64,000 nt of DNA, taken from assembly GCF_003672135.1 (NCBI RefSeq), contig NC_039509.1, positions 1,116,001 through 1,180,000 on the forward strand, read 5' to 3'. The position numbers and the translations under genes are program-made. The stretch is from Ooceraea biroi (Eukaryota > Arthropoda > Insecta > Hymenoptera > Formicidae). The notes beneath the pieces are model-generated. The model was given only the letters and a program-made list of their open reading frames with translations, had not been told where the DNA came from and ran no database searches. This document shows, piece by piece, positions 47,707-62,700 of this stretch; within the stretch, counting starts at the first letter, position 1; every line of letters starts with the position of its first letter.

Positions 47707-50700
47707 GATTAAAGTCGGATGGCTGTACGGGCAAGGCCCGTGCGCAGGGGCGCGGTGAAGCACGGAAAATACAGCGATGACGCTACCAGTTTCGAGCTAC
47801 GAGGAGCTTCTCATCCAGGTTCGTGAGCTCACTCACGAGACGATCCTCCTGCAACGCCAATTGTCCTCCGACCTCTTCGACAACGCCGATCCGCCGGACG
47901 TGAATCACAATTTCTCCTGCGTGCAGAAGAACTATGAGAAAGGTGAGCGAACACATCTCCCGTTACCCGTTACCTGAATATCAGTTCTTCAATCTTGATC
48001 TGCAACTGAGTAATTCATTAAATAAATTTAATTTGATTAAATTAATATTAAATTAAATTTGAATTAAAAGGGGAGATGGTAACGTAAATTATATAATAAA
48101 TTATTAAATAAAAAAATGCGTTCGAATAAATATGATAAATCATAAAAAAAACTACGTCTTCGAATTGTTGTCTTTGAACAACAAGTATGCGAAATGGGAA
48201 AACTGTACCGATTAATCGTGTGGTCGATAGCACGCTGACGATGCATCGATCATATACGTAGGATCGTATTTCTTAGTCCGGCCTCAAGGTATGACTACAC
48301 CAACGTGTGACATCATACAACTGGTGCATTAAACTCTCGTTGAACCTCGTGTCTGTGGCAATAGCCTTAACTGCGAGGATGCAAATGAGCTCATGGATGC
48401 AAAAGCTACGTTGAGCGATAATGCGAACTCGTGCCCGCTGCATTATTCATATCTTATTTCCGTCGTGAAACATTATTCCCGTTATCACCGGGTGGCACGA
48501 AATAGCAAGAAATCAGGACTATCGATACAACTACACAGAAACTTATCCGTGTGAGGTATTTATATTTCGATAATTCGACAATTCTGTACACACGCATATC
48601 GCCGACCACGAAGGGTTGCATCTTCCCAAACATCCACGTGTCCTACCGAGGTAAGTTTACGTCTTCGAAAATCCCTGATAACAGCCGTGTTTGCTCTCGC
48701 TTGTCCGACGATATTACCGGTGCTGGACGAACGGACCGTCAACGAGATCCGACTTAAGCTTCCATGGAGGAGCCTGGACGATGCCGGTGCTATGCGTCTG
48801 GCAAGTGGCATCTGGAGATCCGTGAGATGTGCAGCGGTTGGACCGATGCCATCTAGATGCCAAAGCACTTCACGAGAACAGGGAACGAGGCAGACCGATG
48901 GAGAAATACGACAGGGAAGAGCCGTCGAGAAACATGAGCAAGAGCACTGTGACACCCCGCGAACGAAGTTCACCGACTGTCTCAACTGTCACTGCCAGTT
49001 CCAGTCTTGTTGTCTTGTTTATTCGTCGAGCTTCAACGTTAAAAGGATTGTCAGCGAAAATTCTGTTTTGTAAAATTCTGTTGTGGAGAGTTTGTGTACC
49101 ACATATTTTTTCAATTTCTTGTGGATATTAATGAAAACCTGTATCAACATTGCAGCTTTCTTGATTAATCATCTGTCATGATACAATATGTATACAACGT
49201 CATAACGCGCATGGTTCGAGCACGTTGATTCAACTTCATGTAGCTAGGCATCTCTGTCGCCGTACACGACATGTATAAGGGAAAGGTTCTTATCGTTTTA
49301 TGGTATTAATTGCGTCAACCGCCTTCGAGAGAGCGCACGATGGATTTCTTGAGTAAGTGTCAATCACTGAGGGGACCAGTTGCGACTCTTTCGGGTGACG
49401 TTATCGTGGACTGATTTATCCTCTTCTCAAAATGCCGAATGTGCTCCACATATATATTTTTATATTCATCGTAGAGTCTCGCCTTTGCATACAGAGCTTT
49501 GGAAGTCCTTAATGATTCATATATTTGTCGCGACAGCACAGAAGCACACTTCGTTATCGTGGAAATAAAATTCCGGTTTACGAGACCGAGGAAGGAAATA
49601 CAGCGACCGTTTTCTTGTACCCGCTGCTTTGTCGGATCTTTTCTTCTTGCCAACCCTGCACATCGTTCCTTCACGGTTTACTTTTCTCGGGCGTGTAGCT
49701 ATTTTTGAGAGAGTCATCAAGGCGGAGACGCGGAAGCAAAAGACGGCGACCTGGAAATTGGAATTCCTCAATTTGGCCGTTAACCTTTTCCTTTCAGCTT
49801 TTACAACTTCATTACTTTAAAAAATAGTATGCAAATATCCGAGCAAATCATTGTCTTCATGGAGAAAAATTTTAAAAACCTAAATAAAATGCGATCTTTC
49901 TCTTGGCGGATTAAACCAAGCGCAAGAGTAAACTCAGCTTGATGTACGATCTCGTGTTGCAGGGAAACTCCTGACAGATAACGTGACACGGCATTGCGAT
50001 AAGACCCGGGAGATCGAGACAGGGCAGAATCCTCTCGTCGAGTACAAGTGAGTACCATCTCAAGTCAGACACTTGTCTTATCTTTGCACGTAATTCTGCG
50101 TGGCGTAAATTCTGAATCTTTTCTGAAAGGACGGCGCCGGCGTCTGTTTTTTAGCAGTCTGCACGAGAGAAAGCATTAGTCTTAATGCATGAAAATGAAT
50201 TGCACGCGAAATTCCGCGCGCATTCCGCCGGAATTCTTTTTCGGCGGCGAGATTCTCTCTCTCTTTCTCTCACTAGTTCCCATCGTCCCCTCAAAGAGGT
50301 CCGCGGCCTCAAAAGCGGCAAAAACTATCGCATTGGACGGAAACTGCGGAGAGTGCGCTGCGCCCGTAAGAGAAATTCCATTTGCGGAATTTGCACGTGA
50401 CCTCGCCGTCCCCTTTTATCTTTGCGCGACCGCACAGAATCACGCCGGTCCTCTTGCATTTCGCGAGTAGATCTTAACGCGCGTGCTTCCCTATCTACGG
50501 TTAAGTTAGGTTCCCCATCTGCGGAATATATTACATGAGAAAACGAAGTCGACGATTCATAATCGGTTTCGCAGGCAACCTTAATGCTTCACCGATATGA
50601 TCAAAAGAGAGAGAGAGAATTACATGTCTTGTAATTAAAACCTCGTCATTTATTTCACATAACGTTCTCCCTCACCATCCTCGCTATTGGATCTTACTTT

Positions 50701-53700
50701 ATCCCCCATTCATGACTACGTGATATCATTTCGCGTTGCGATCATATATCGCCGATTTAGTAACCCAGTAGTCTGATTTAGCAATGCAATATACCTTTCA
50801 CGACCGGCGTCTTAATATTAGGCTTGTTTCGCCAGTAGCATTTATCACGAAACGCGATGACTAACGCACCGACGATATTATCGCACTGTTGCAGTAATCT
50901 GAGGTGCCCGCCGCGATACCACCACGATTTGGAAGCCACCGAGACCGCCCGATCAGGTGAACTCACCAGTCGACTTCTAGCTTGGCGAAGTCGCGACCGC
51001 CACCACCCGACGGTGTTGCAGGTAAGGCAATGCCGCACCTGGCCGATCAGCCGACGCGAATCTCTCCGCAACACGGACCGACCTGTTCGGCAGGTGGCGA
51101 CGTCCGGTGTTCCTGCCGCACCTGGCTGAGAATTCCGCTCGTGCATGCGACTGGATTTGTTTCCTTTACCTTCGCTTTCCTTCCCGCTCATATCGTGACG
51201 TCGCATATTAATGACTTTAATTGCAAATTGATAAAAATAGCTCCGCGATGGAACAAGAGGTATATTGATGATCTGCAATAAAGTCTCTATATTTCTGACG
51301 TCTATCTTTTATCTTTAGTTTATCTTTAGTAACGTGTGATGGTTGCAAAACTTCGATATTAAAGCTATTTATTTATTAATAACAATGAGATGACATATAA
51401 TATTTTAATCAAAGTACTGGCCGTTGCTATCGATAAATTTTTGCCATTTTTTGAGCAATAGTTTGATTCCGTGATAAAATAATTTATCTTTTGAGGCAAT
51501 TTATCTATTTGTGACCTTACGAACTTTTGTAAGCACCTATATCTTGCAAAGTGGTGCGCGCTTTCTTCGCAAATCATTTATTTACGTAATTACACAGTGC
51601 TGTATTTACACTTAAGCGCGAGATAGTGCATGCGCGTCGTAAATGCGCCAGCATTAATGACCATAATACGCTAAAGTGGCGAACAAGGTAATGTGTAGCA
51701 TCCGTATTAATTTGTCTCGGTTCAACCTGCAATGCGGTTGCCGTCAAGCTGCATCTCGCAGCTCAAAGTTACACGCGACAGAGAGACGTACACGTATCTA
51801 GCTTGCATTAAGGAATATTCTTTGAACCGAAGCGAGCATTCCTCGGACGCAAGGGGGTAGGAGAAAAATGCGCAATCTTCTTCGTCAACTTTGACGAAAG
51901 CCATGAAATGAGAACCATTGCTACTCGCTCGGAAGAAATCAGACTGTAATCCAATTTATGAAGCAACATTAAAAATAATCAGATGACGCATCTCAAGAGA
52001 TTTCATGAAGAAAAAATTCGCCAATCGTAAAAACCGCAATAGTCTTTACGATCGGTCCGTAAAATGTTATTGGTGTCTCGTTGCGTTTTTACAATTTGAT
52101 TTTTCTTTATGTGACTATTTTTCCGCTACATCACGCGTCACGGTGTATCGGCGCTTAAATTCGTCGCTTCATTCGACGAACGCCCGTCAGGCGTTTTAAA
52201 CGCGTCGTGCCCAACATCCGCCGCGTAAAGTCTCGGCGTATTCAGGCTCGCGCGTTCAAGGTCGCAGGATTATATGCAGCACGCATGTACACGTGGCTCC
52301 GCGCGCATACGCATCTCCTCTTCCCTTTTTTTTCTATCTTTTTCTCTCTTTCTCTCCCCTGCTGGCCGCCCTGCACAGGAGAAACCGGAGCACGGTGAAA
52401 TTGCCAGAGGGGGCGGAATTTAATTCGTGAGCATGCGCCACGTCTATGGGGGGATCATCGGTGTAGGGTTGCCACCACTCTGCCGCTGCCCGATGTTATT
52501 GATCAAGGTCCTCTTCGTTCCCGCGAAATGGCTAAAATATATCACACCGTGGAACACGCGGACATCACGCTCCCCCTCCCCTTATTTTCCCCTCTTTCGC
52601 ACGCAAAAATTCGCATTCCGCAGTGCGTAACCAATTACGCTCTCGGCACCCCCGCGGAGATATTTTACGGTTGCGGAGAGGAGGAGAGAAACAAATTACG
52701 CGATTATCAATCGCGAGAGATGGATTTATTATAGAATTAACACGTGGTAACTTTTGTGATGTTAATAACGTTGCATGCGCGATAACGATCGAGGCAGAAA
52801 TAAGAACTCGGGGTCATTGCGGAGCGAAGATATCCAGATAACGAAATAGCAGAAATTGCCTTAGCTTATCCAAGAATAGAGAAAGATGGTAAATAATATC
52901 GAGTCGTATCGAACAATCCGAATATTTTTACATCCACCTTATGAAATATTCATTGTGTTTGTTCGATCTCCGGCAGAGCTTGCTTCCATTTCACAATTAT
53001 AAAAAGTCCTGTACCGCGGCTTAAATGCCACTTATCCTTCATGCTCCCTTGCACGCGATACTGCAGCAGTTTTTGCAATCGCGCGACGTACAAAGTTGCT
53101 TATTGACGTTTCATCAGCTCGTCTCGTCATTTCCGCTCGTGGTAATGTGAAACACGCCAGTCCCACAAATTATGGATGTTATTAATTATTATGCGCCTTC
53201 GGAGTCATTCCCGCGCCTGACCCTCCTCCACATCAATTAGGAACTTCGTCGTCGAGCGAGATTGTTATCCGCCTAATAGTAACAAACACCCATTCGGTTA
53301 ATGAAATGCGTGATCGCTGAAGGAGACCAGAATGGGGAGGGAGACGCCACGGTTCCCTGATTAGATAGACACGAAGAAGAGGCCCTGAACGGTCGTCACG
53401 GCGGGAGATAGAGCTGCAAGAAACAGTGAAAGGAAGAACTACGCCACGATTAGATAGACCGAAGAAAACTTGATAATCTCCCATGGAGAACAACGATTCG
53501 CTGGCAAGCGACACGAAATACGTGAAGCTGCGATCGATTATCGGCGACACTCACAATCAGCTCGATGATACTCGGAACAACAGGGACACTATGCGAGAAA
53601 ATTGGATGTTTGCGCGGCTATTGATTGGACTGATCAATAGTTTGAGACCAGAACGAGAAAAGCCATTCTGCAAACAGAAAGCGAAACAAAGCATGAAGTA

Positions 53701-56700
53701 AAGAACGAAGTGAAAAATACTTTGAAGCATGCTTCCTTTCTTCATCAGAAAACTTTCAGACAGTGTCGATCGCTTGAACGCGAGACGTATTGAAATATAT
53801 CCAGCGCCGCATTGTTTTATTCACGACACACGACGCTATCGCTCCAAGAATATCGCTCTGAACCATTACGAACTTCTCATAACTTTTCATTGAATCGCAG
53901 TGGGGTTTGCTTCGCAATGAGTGCGATATTTCTTGCACAGAACGCACAATAAGAAGCGCACAAGTTATCGAACAGATAACTCGTACCACAGCGAGCGTCT
54001 CGCGCGCTGCATCTCTAGACGCCATCGCTAATAAACAATTTGTCATGTAATCTGAACCGATCTTGTAGACGTCAGAAGCCTGGAAATGCATTCCCCATGA
54101 GGGAAAGACTGTCGGAGCAAGGCATCTCCTAATTAAAAACGGAGAAAAGAAAAGCCCGTCGTAGATCAGAGGAGGGAGGGAAAGAAAGAGAGAAAGAAAG
54201 AGAAAGAGAGAGCGCAGAAGCAAACGTCGAGCGACGCAGTCGACCTCGCTGGAGCGACGAGGAGACGGAAGCAGGAGCGAGAGAGCGGACGAACCGGCAA
54301 GAAAAGGGGGGAGGGCTAGATCGAATGAGTCAGTGATGGCGTGCAGCAGCCCAGGCCGAGCCCAGCTGTTCCTCCGATCCCCTAACCTACGTCAGTTTAT
54401 TTCAGCCACTAACACTACGCGGTCTCTCTCATTCCGTGCGCCGTTGCAGCGCTCGCCTGCATCCGTGAGCCTTCCCGTTGGTGGCCGCCGCGTTGAACAC
54501 CCGCGGTTTCCGGCGGTCTCCTGCGCGCGTTTCCGGCACGCCGATCGCGTAAAAAAAGACGTCGAAACGCCTCGTTTCGAGTCGATCGATCTTCGCTAAT
54601 GATTTCCGACGGCGTCATCGTCGCTGACAATCTATGGAGACGCGATATGCAGCCGATTGTCTGTGCGCGCGCGCGTCCAGTCGGACCGATGATTAAGAGC
54701 TGACGTTCCTCTGGGTTGCTCGATCGGCCGGTTTTCGAAGCCGCCAGTTTCCTTTGTGGGTTTCCCTTTTCATCGAGATATCGAAAATTTTACAGTGTCG
54801 TCGATTTCCCTTCAATTGCGATCATCTGCCACGTGGTGAATGTGAATACTCATGCATGTTTCTTCAATCGCCGATCGCGTGCTTCAGTTTTCCGGTTGTG
54901 CAGCTTTGTTCGATGATCGTTTGTCATCTGTCGACTGCCGACTCATCCGCTGAAAGGCGGATGGAGAGAAATCGTTTACAGATGGATTTTTAATTGCACG
55001 TGAAACGCTCCTGTCTTTGCTTCGATTTTCAGATTGAAATTTGAAATCAGGATAGAATTTATCTGTTATAAGAGTTACTTACGAAATTCAAATTCGGTTT
55101 GCTGTTATTTGTTGTTAATTAATCCCGAGTCGCAATCAGCGATTTCCAGCTGAATTAATATTCTGTCTGAAAAACACATAATCGAAATACAAGCGCGCGG
55201 AATTTATTGACTTATACATCTTTCCTGTCGCGTTCCCATCTTCCTGTCGGCGCTTCCTCCGTGGGAGAGACGATGAATCAATAAGGAATGCCATTCATAG
55301 GCAGCGGAGGGTGATCGAGACAGAGGATCGATTGAGCACGCTTCCGGTTAAGGAGCGAAGTGTCCCGTGTCAAAGAAACCCAACGCGCGCGCACAACACA
55401 CAATATCGCATGTGTATCAAATCCGACTCGATTATCGATCGATCTAATAATTATCGGCGTGTTATCCGCGCGAGGAGACCGAGCGATAACGCAACGCGTT
55501 TTTGGAGGAAACCGCGCGTTAAGAATCGGGTCGTACGCACACGCGTACGAAACACGCACGTGCGTGCGTCTTACGCACATTGCTACACGGCGCGGCGGGT
55601 TTGCGAAACGCACAATGCGCGAAACGCGTGGGCCGCGAATGGGTGGCTGCACGTAACTATAAATGGAACGCGCAACGACGCGAGGCATTGACACGCATAT
55701 CACCCGGGGGGATCTTGCAGATCGAACGCTGTTTCGCACTTCATCGGTGCCCGCGTTCACCACGATGGAGCGGCGGGGTGACGAGTGCCATCGGCGATGA
55801 GAGCACAGCCATTGAGATCCTGACGGGCCATGCGGCAACTTCGTCGGCGCAGCGGAGAGAAATCAGATTAAGATCTCTTCATCTCGAAGCTCGAATGTTC
55901 CTCGAGGCTCGGCTGAATGCGTCGCTGATAACGCCGAAATTGAATATTACACGCGCCGAGTTTCTCTGGCTGTTTATCGTCTCCTGGTACGTGTGTGTGC
56001 GTGTATGGTGTGCGACAAGTTTTCACTCGGGTTTCCGGATTTAATCGAAGGTGATAGTTATCGCGAGTGCAGCTGTCGCGTTGCACGAGAATCGGAGAAC
56101 ACCTGGGTTAAAAGTTGTGCAGGAAATCGGATTGTTTTGTGCTCTTTCTTCGTGGATCTCACAGCTGCGCTTCCATAAGAAAAATCCGCTTTCAAACGCG
56201 ATGCAGCGCTAGTTCCCCGCGAGCCACGTGACCTTCAAGTTGGCGAGCTCCCGATCATCGCATCCCTGATCGAGAATCGCGACGAAGGTGGACATTTCCC
56301 TGCTTCTTCCACGGAATCAAGCCGTTTCTATAAGAACATCCCAAAAGCGGCAGCTTCCGTTCACCAGGCACCACGTGATCCTCGACCTCGCGGGCTATTG
56401 ATTATCGTCCTTCCAGTCGAAATCGAAGAGAACTCGGGAGCAGCGCACCTGCCACGAGGGGTGAAACGCCTAATAAAGCAATTAGTCTCCCGAGGTAAAT
56501 TGCATCTCTCGCAGAGGCTCAGACGCGATACACAGACTTGGGGTGAGAAAAGAGCGTGTCAAGGATACTCGTGGGTCGCGACGGCGGCGGCAGCGATGGC
56601 GGCTGAAATGCCAGAGGGACATTTTGAAAATCTTTGGTTCGACGCATGCGTTCGACTCGTCCCGACGTCCGATGGAGCGCGATGGAGCCGTCGTCGTCTC

Positions 56701-59700
56701 TGAGCTGCCGCTGGTAGAAGCAACCACCCGTCGCGTCTGAAACGAGCCATCCTGATATTTCCGGCGACCCCAACCGTCGCAGATCCGCGAATCGCTGTCG
56801 ATCGGATCGACAAGTAAATCGCGATTATCAGTGTGCTTTACCGCAACGCGTCGCAACGTTTCTCTCACGAGAAGAGCCGTCATCTGCTCTCGTTCCGACT
56901 ACGATCGATAGCAGAAACGAGAGAAAGAGATTTCTCCGGAACGAGAAGCGCCACTCGTCGGAGAGCGTTCTGAAGTGAATTCTAAACGAGGTGCGACGAT
57001 ATTCGATGCGCGATTTATGCGGACACCATGCTCGGCGGACGTGGACAATCCCTGAGCTAGTGAATGTTCCATGAGATTGAGCTCGAGACGCAACGAGAGA
57101 TGCCGGGCGAAAATCGCGACCAGCTGGCGAGAGGAGGAGCCGGCGGTGGAGGTGGTGGTGGTGGAGGCTGCGACGTCCCAGGAGGACGCAGGGAATTCTC
57201 GAGGAGCGGCGAACCGGATCCTCGTAACCGAGGACCAACTGCTACGATGATCCCGCTTCCGCGCACCGGCCAGTTCGCGTCCGCCTCGCAGAATCAGAAG
57301 ATCGCCAAGACGGAGAAGAATCGGCTGAGGCTGATCATGGAAAACCGCGGCACCGCCGCCAGCACCGCCGACGTCCTCGACAAGGAACGCAGGATCGGCA
57401 TGCGGGATGATACGTCGCGGGATAACAATCAGCGAATCGCGACTGCCGATCGCTCGGCCATTCCGCGATTCCGCGAGGAACTCGCTGTCTCGCAGCGCGA
57501 CGATAAGGTGATTAAATTAAGCGAAGCGTTCCGATGAACGTTATCTGGGTCATAGCGAAATGTTATAGCTTTTAATAGACCTGCATGTGATGACCTGGCT
57601 ACGTGCTTTACATCGCGCATGTCGATACATATTGTGTTTCATTTTAAACGTCTGGAAATAATTCATAAACGTTCGAGGGTCATTATTCAATTAATTTATT
57701 AATTCTATATTTCAAGGAAGTTATCGAAACGTTAAATGTTATAAAGAAAGATTGGTAATAATGTATACATTGTGAAACTTTTATAGGCTAATGATATATG
57801 TAGAAAATATCCTCGTTCTGAATTAATGTTTTCGGTTTTAAATGGATAGCGATGCCTTTCTCCGGTGCAATGCATGAAATCCACACAGCATGCGTGCTTG
57901 TTTCAAGTGCTCCGAACATTCGAGCAATTAGGATAATTCGAACGAACACAAATCTCCTTACAAACAGGGCGCATCATGACACCTTTCGCGCTAACCGGAA
58001 ATTTACTTTCGTCGTTCTCGCATCACTAATTGGCACGCTCTGTTTCTACGTCTGTCTTTCGATATTGAGCTTTCTAGATCGCCTTACGAAAACGTTTGCT
58101 CATCAATTCGGAATTTTCTCCAATTCTCAAGTGTACATTATCATCAGACTATCACATTATACATACGTGATTAATTGTAATCGCCAACACTTTTAGCATT
58201 ATTAACAATCTCAGTCTTAATACTCCATTTTATTATAAATTTTGATGATTCGTTTTCTGTCGATAATGAAAGTATTTTTGTAGCGTTTTTAACATGTAGA
58301 ATTTGTGCTACGAAAGTGGTATCGGTCCACTTCCGTTGTTCGATGTTGCTCGACTTCTCACGAGGCAGGGAAAAACAATGTGACGCGACTGCGCTTGCAG
58401 GAAGCACATAACTCTCCGCAGTCTACATTTCTCGAACGGAAGCGGTTATTTAACGCGGTCTTAGATAACATGTAAAATGACAAAAGGATGCCCACGAACC
58501 CGCGCGCGGAGTTTATGTGCGTACGCAAACTGTTCGTGACTAAAATATACTTCCTCGGTTGGCCGTGTCAGAAATAAAATTCTTGGCCCACGGAAGCGCT
58601 TCCCGTACTGTAGCATCGCGTAATACGAGTGATCATTATCACTGTTTCCAAAAAATTGGACATTATTACTTCAATGTCTTTCACTAAATCATCTCTTCTT
58701 CTTATCGAGCTTATCGGTATCCGTCAATGTGATTGTTATCGTGTCTGATTACTAACTGATACACTACCCTTTGCCAGGTATTTAATGATGATGCGTGTCG
58801 CGACGATTAACACGATAATAAAGATAACGATATAATATCAATCGGATAAAATAAGCGCTCGACGTCATCACAGCAGCGGCAGTCTATCCGTCGCGATCAC
58901 ACAATTGAGTGAGTCATTTCTCCAATTACGTAGTCATTAAACTGTCGGAACCGAGCCCCTTAAACGAATCCCTTATCTCGATGCATCATCCGCATCATCG
59001 TGATCGTAACGATTCGCGCAAGTCGAGAATTTCGCTCAATCTGACGCGTATACGGCGCGCTTACGCACGGCGGATATCGCGACGATAACCGGTCCGATTT
59101 CGTTATCATTCGGACACGCCTCGTGAACTTTTATTCCCATAGAAGAGCGTATCTTTCCCGATCGCGGATCGCAAGTTTACGGTCGCCGGATAATGAGCTC
59201 GCCGGAGAAAGGGAAAAAGAGTGTGCTGGAGTGAAAGCTAAATAAGTCCTCGCCGTGCCATTACAAGTTACCGTCCTTGTGATTTAGCGGATCGTTCGAT
59301 CTCACGCTACATCTGATCGTCTCATTGCCGAGCGAGGATCATCCTTTATATGATTGCTGAAGATCAGCAACGTACGTCTCGCCGAGTTTGAGCGACGAGC
59401 GCTCGTTCATTCAGCGATCTCACATTCCTGCGATTGCCATTGACAGCCTCGTTAGTCTGGTGTTAGTTAAGTCTTAAGCGTTAGAGCCACTCCGGGAAAT
59501 TGCACGCGCGATTTTATCGAATGTTTCGTGGAATATGTAGATGAATGCCGGTGAAAACAGTGAAAGTGTCGATGTGCGCACTTCTGCTTGAACGCAGGGT
59601 TAAACTTTAATTAACACAGGCAAACGGAGATGCGGATTCCTAAGGTTGTACCGTTCGTGCTTACTGCTGAACTTTCTTGTGAGAAATTTCAATCTGTGTT

Positions 59701-62700
59701 AGAGGTATTATCAGTGATATCCGTCTAGACTGGGTCTAGATAGTAACCTGGAGTCATTGCTCCAAATTAATAAGCTTAGATAAGGAATAAATACGATAGC
59801 ACGTGATATGTTATTAGTGATCTTGTTTCGATATTATGTGACTTCGTCTAGTATTTATCTTTTAGTGTAAACTACACTCACGTGCCAGTGGTGTGATTGG
59901 AATCTCTACAACTTGAAATCTCGTTTTAATAACGTAATAACTTTAACAATGTTTTCAATAATATTAGCATGTCTTGGTATATGCATTCGTTAATTGTAGT
60001 CTCACATCTCTATTGTTAATTTCTCGCGTTTTCTTAATTAATGCCTCTTCGTGGACTCAAGGTTCTCGTATGCAGTGAGGCCTGGCAGTTGGCATGGCTG
60101 CGGAGCGATAAAATGCCTCCCTTCTCCCCTCACATAATTACGCAAGTAATCATATCGCAGGCAGCACGCTAATTAACGGTGCAGAACACGCGGTGTGATT
60201 GGTGTGTGCAATGCATGTCATCATCGCGTTCCATGATTTATTAACTATTACAAAGATTATGCCGCAAGAATAAGTCATCACAGATGATTCGTCGTTATCT
60301 TGCCCTATAATATTGGCGCAAAAATATTCTCGATACGCACACCTTGACCCTGAAGTCGAAAAGTGGCACGAGCGGTGTATTTTAAACATACCCGCTAGAA
60401 CGCACGCGCTTCCACATGCTTAAGACTGTAGTTGTGTATAATGATTTTAATCATTATTGCAGCCGCGCGCTTTCACCAACAAGGAGGATATGTCTCTGGT
60501 ATCGATACGAGCTGATGAGAATCACAACGACATTTGAATCAAGCGATTTGTTCGCGAGTAAACGGGTCGAGATCAAGCCACTCATAATAACGAACATGCT
60601 TAATTCTGTCATGCGAAAACGATAACGCCAATCTGTTTCTATTTCCAGCTACATTTTAAACATTACATTTCCATCCATTTCTATCTCTCATAGGATCTCT
60701 ACTTTCTCCAGCAAGAACACTAGATCCACGATCTTACAGAATCCTAAATCTCCTCGAATCTTTCCAAGGTTGCCTTCGTATTTTCCTCACGAGCTCGTTA
60801 TTCCGCTCGATAATCACCCCCATGAGCGACGACAACCCTCGTAATCTTTATTTCTCTCTTTTTTTCAGGACAACGCGGAAATCCGCCGAGACAGATCGCG
60901 CGGGTCGGAGAGCCGTGTGCCGTGCGGCTCGACAGCGGCGGCGGCGGCGACAGGCGTCGGGGTGGAAGGCGTCGGCAGCGCGTGGGGCGACCAGAGACGG
61001 CAGCCGCGCGCGGCCGAGTCGGCGTCGCCGCCACCCCTGACATCGCGCAGGCTGGAGTCGGCCGCTGACGCCGCAGCAGCAGCAGCAGCAACAGCAACGT
61101 TGTACAACCCCATCGCTTCGCAAAGATGCGCCGCTGCGAAGGGCGCCGCTGCCGATGCTGCCGCGCCGAGACCGTCGCGGATTTTTCCGGGTCCTGCTCT
61201 CGTCGCTGAGACCAGGAAGGAGGATGCTATGGAGCCGGAAGCCAAGGAGGAGGACGAGCGACGCTCGTCGACGCCGAGTCCTGAGGTATCATCCTTTACT
61301 GCGACTGTTATGGAAATTTATATATTGTTCTTGAGAGGCACCAGTCGATTTTGAACTTCGATACGTATGACAGATTACGTGTTCTTTGTGGGAAAGTTTG
61401 TTGGCGCGGCGCGACTCGATGCTGATGTCTACGATGTGGTGGTTCAATTCGAGCCGCGCAGTTGGAATATGCGGCATATTGTTTGTTGTGTCGATATGAG
61501 TGTCATCGTTGAGTGACAGGAATGTGAAATAATGCGCGTAAAATGGAGCATCATTGTTTCACAATTCGCTAAAATGTTTCATTTGATTTGCTAACGTAAC
61601 ATCATATCATTACGGAATTTCAAAGTTCAATCAATTCTCAATTCTGCTTCGATTGTCGAGTACATGAACGTCAATGTTCAAGCGCAACAAAATTCTCTTC
61701 GATCTAATGAAGATTAAATCTTATTCTTTCATTTATTATGTTTATACATGAAACAGTTTTCACAGTTTTAGTGATAAAAAATTTTCCTTGCACACGTTTC
61801 GCACAAAAATGCTACCATTTTTAAATATACATCTTCGCCGTCTTCGCACAATATACAAATTATGATCACTAAGAATCGCAACGTGTAAATCTCCTCGAGA
61901 TCGCTCAGCTTTTTACAAATCTGTAAAAGGGACGAAGAATGAAAACCACTGCCGTATACGAATTGCCTTGTGCTCGTGGCGCACGAGTATATACACCTTC
62001 ACTATCGTACCTCGTATTGATTTTACGGAGCCCTGGCCTTCCGTCCTTGTCGCTCCCTCAGTCTCTCAGCCATTTTCTTCTCTTTCTCTCTCTCTCTGGT
62101 TCTCGTTCTCCCCTGCGCGCACATGTACATGCATTTCCTCTTTCCCCCCGGCCTCTTACTCTGTCCTTTCTCTTTCGCTAGGTCTGCCCTTTAAGCCGTC
62201 ACCCTCCGTGAAGCGGACTGTGCGGCATTACTCTCTTCCAGGATCCCTTATTCATCTACACTTGTGCACGTGTTGAAAATTTCAAGCTCCGCACGATGCG
62301 GCACGTATCTCTTGTATACATTACTCGACACAGATAGAATTGATGATTTGCAGATGTAAAACCGTCCCGACCTTGTACAAGCCTTGAGCGCTCGAACGAA
62401 GCTGACTCGATAAATAAGAGATCACAAATTTTATTTTACGCTCAAAACAGACAAGAGATATTTATATTCTTTTATATACACGTCATTAAATATTTTTAAA
62501 AAGGAAGAAAGAGAAAATGTTTCAACATGCTCGAATATTAAAATATGTATATTAAAATATTAGTACATTTATAAATATATTAGCACGATACCGTAATAGC
62601 AATAGTACCATAAAAACAATATCATTCATCGATTTATATATCGAAAATATGAATTGTTATAAGGAAAATAATTTGTTGGCAAAGCCGTGGATTTCCTTTC

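Larger units (their letters stand above)
47943..57063 (+). other. Large Apc intron region
   Basis: Apart from a candidate exon (48685-48821) and a mariner remnant (51405-51545) I see no gene. GC-rich stretches at 50.9-51.1 and 54.2-57.0 kb open long overlapping frames on both strands with arginine-rich, unfamiliar products. The island before 57064 is probably the promoter of the alternative Apc first exon. CT- and GA-rich simple repeats occur near 50250-50272 and 54180-54215. Confidence 0.5.

Noticed and set aside
48560..48985. 141-codon minus-strand frame
   Set aside because: It overlaps the phase-compatible plus-strand exon candidate, has no recognisable domain, and has no partner exons.
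50778..51281. Frames on both strands, up to 166 codons, next to the mariner remnant
   Set aside because: I considered transposon coding sequence, but no transposase motif appears outside the short tail at 51405-51545.
55278..55838. 186-codon frame on the minus strand
   Set aside because: It lies in a CpG-rich stretch, is arginine- and serine-rich, overlaps open plus-strand frames of similar quality, and shows no family motif.
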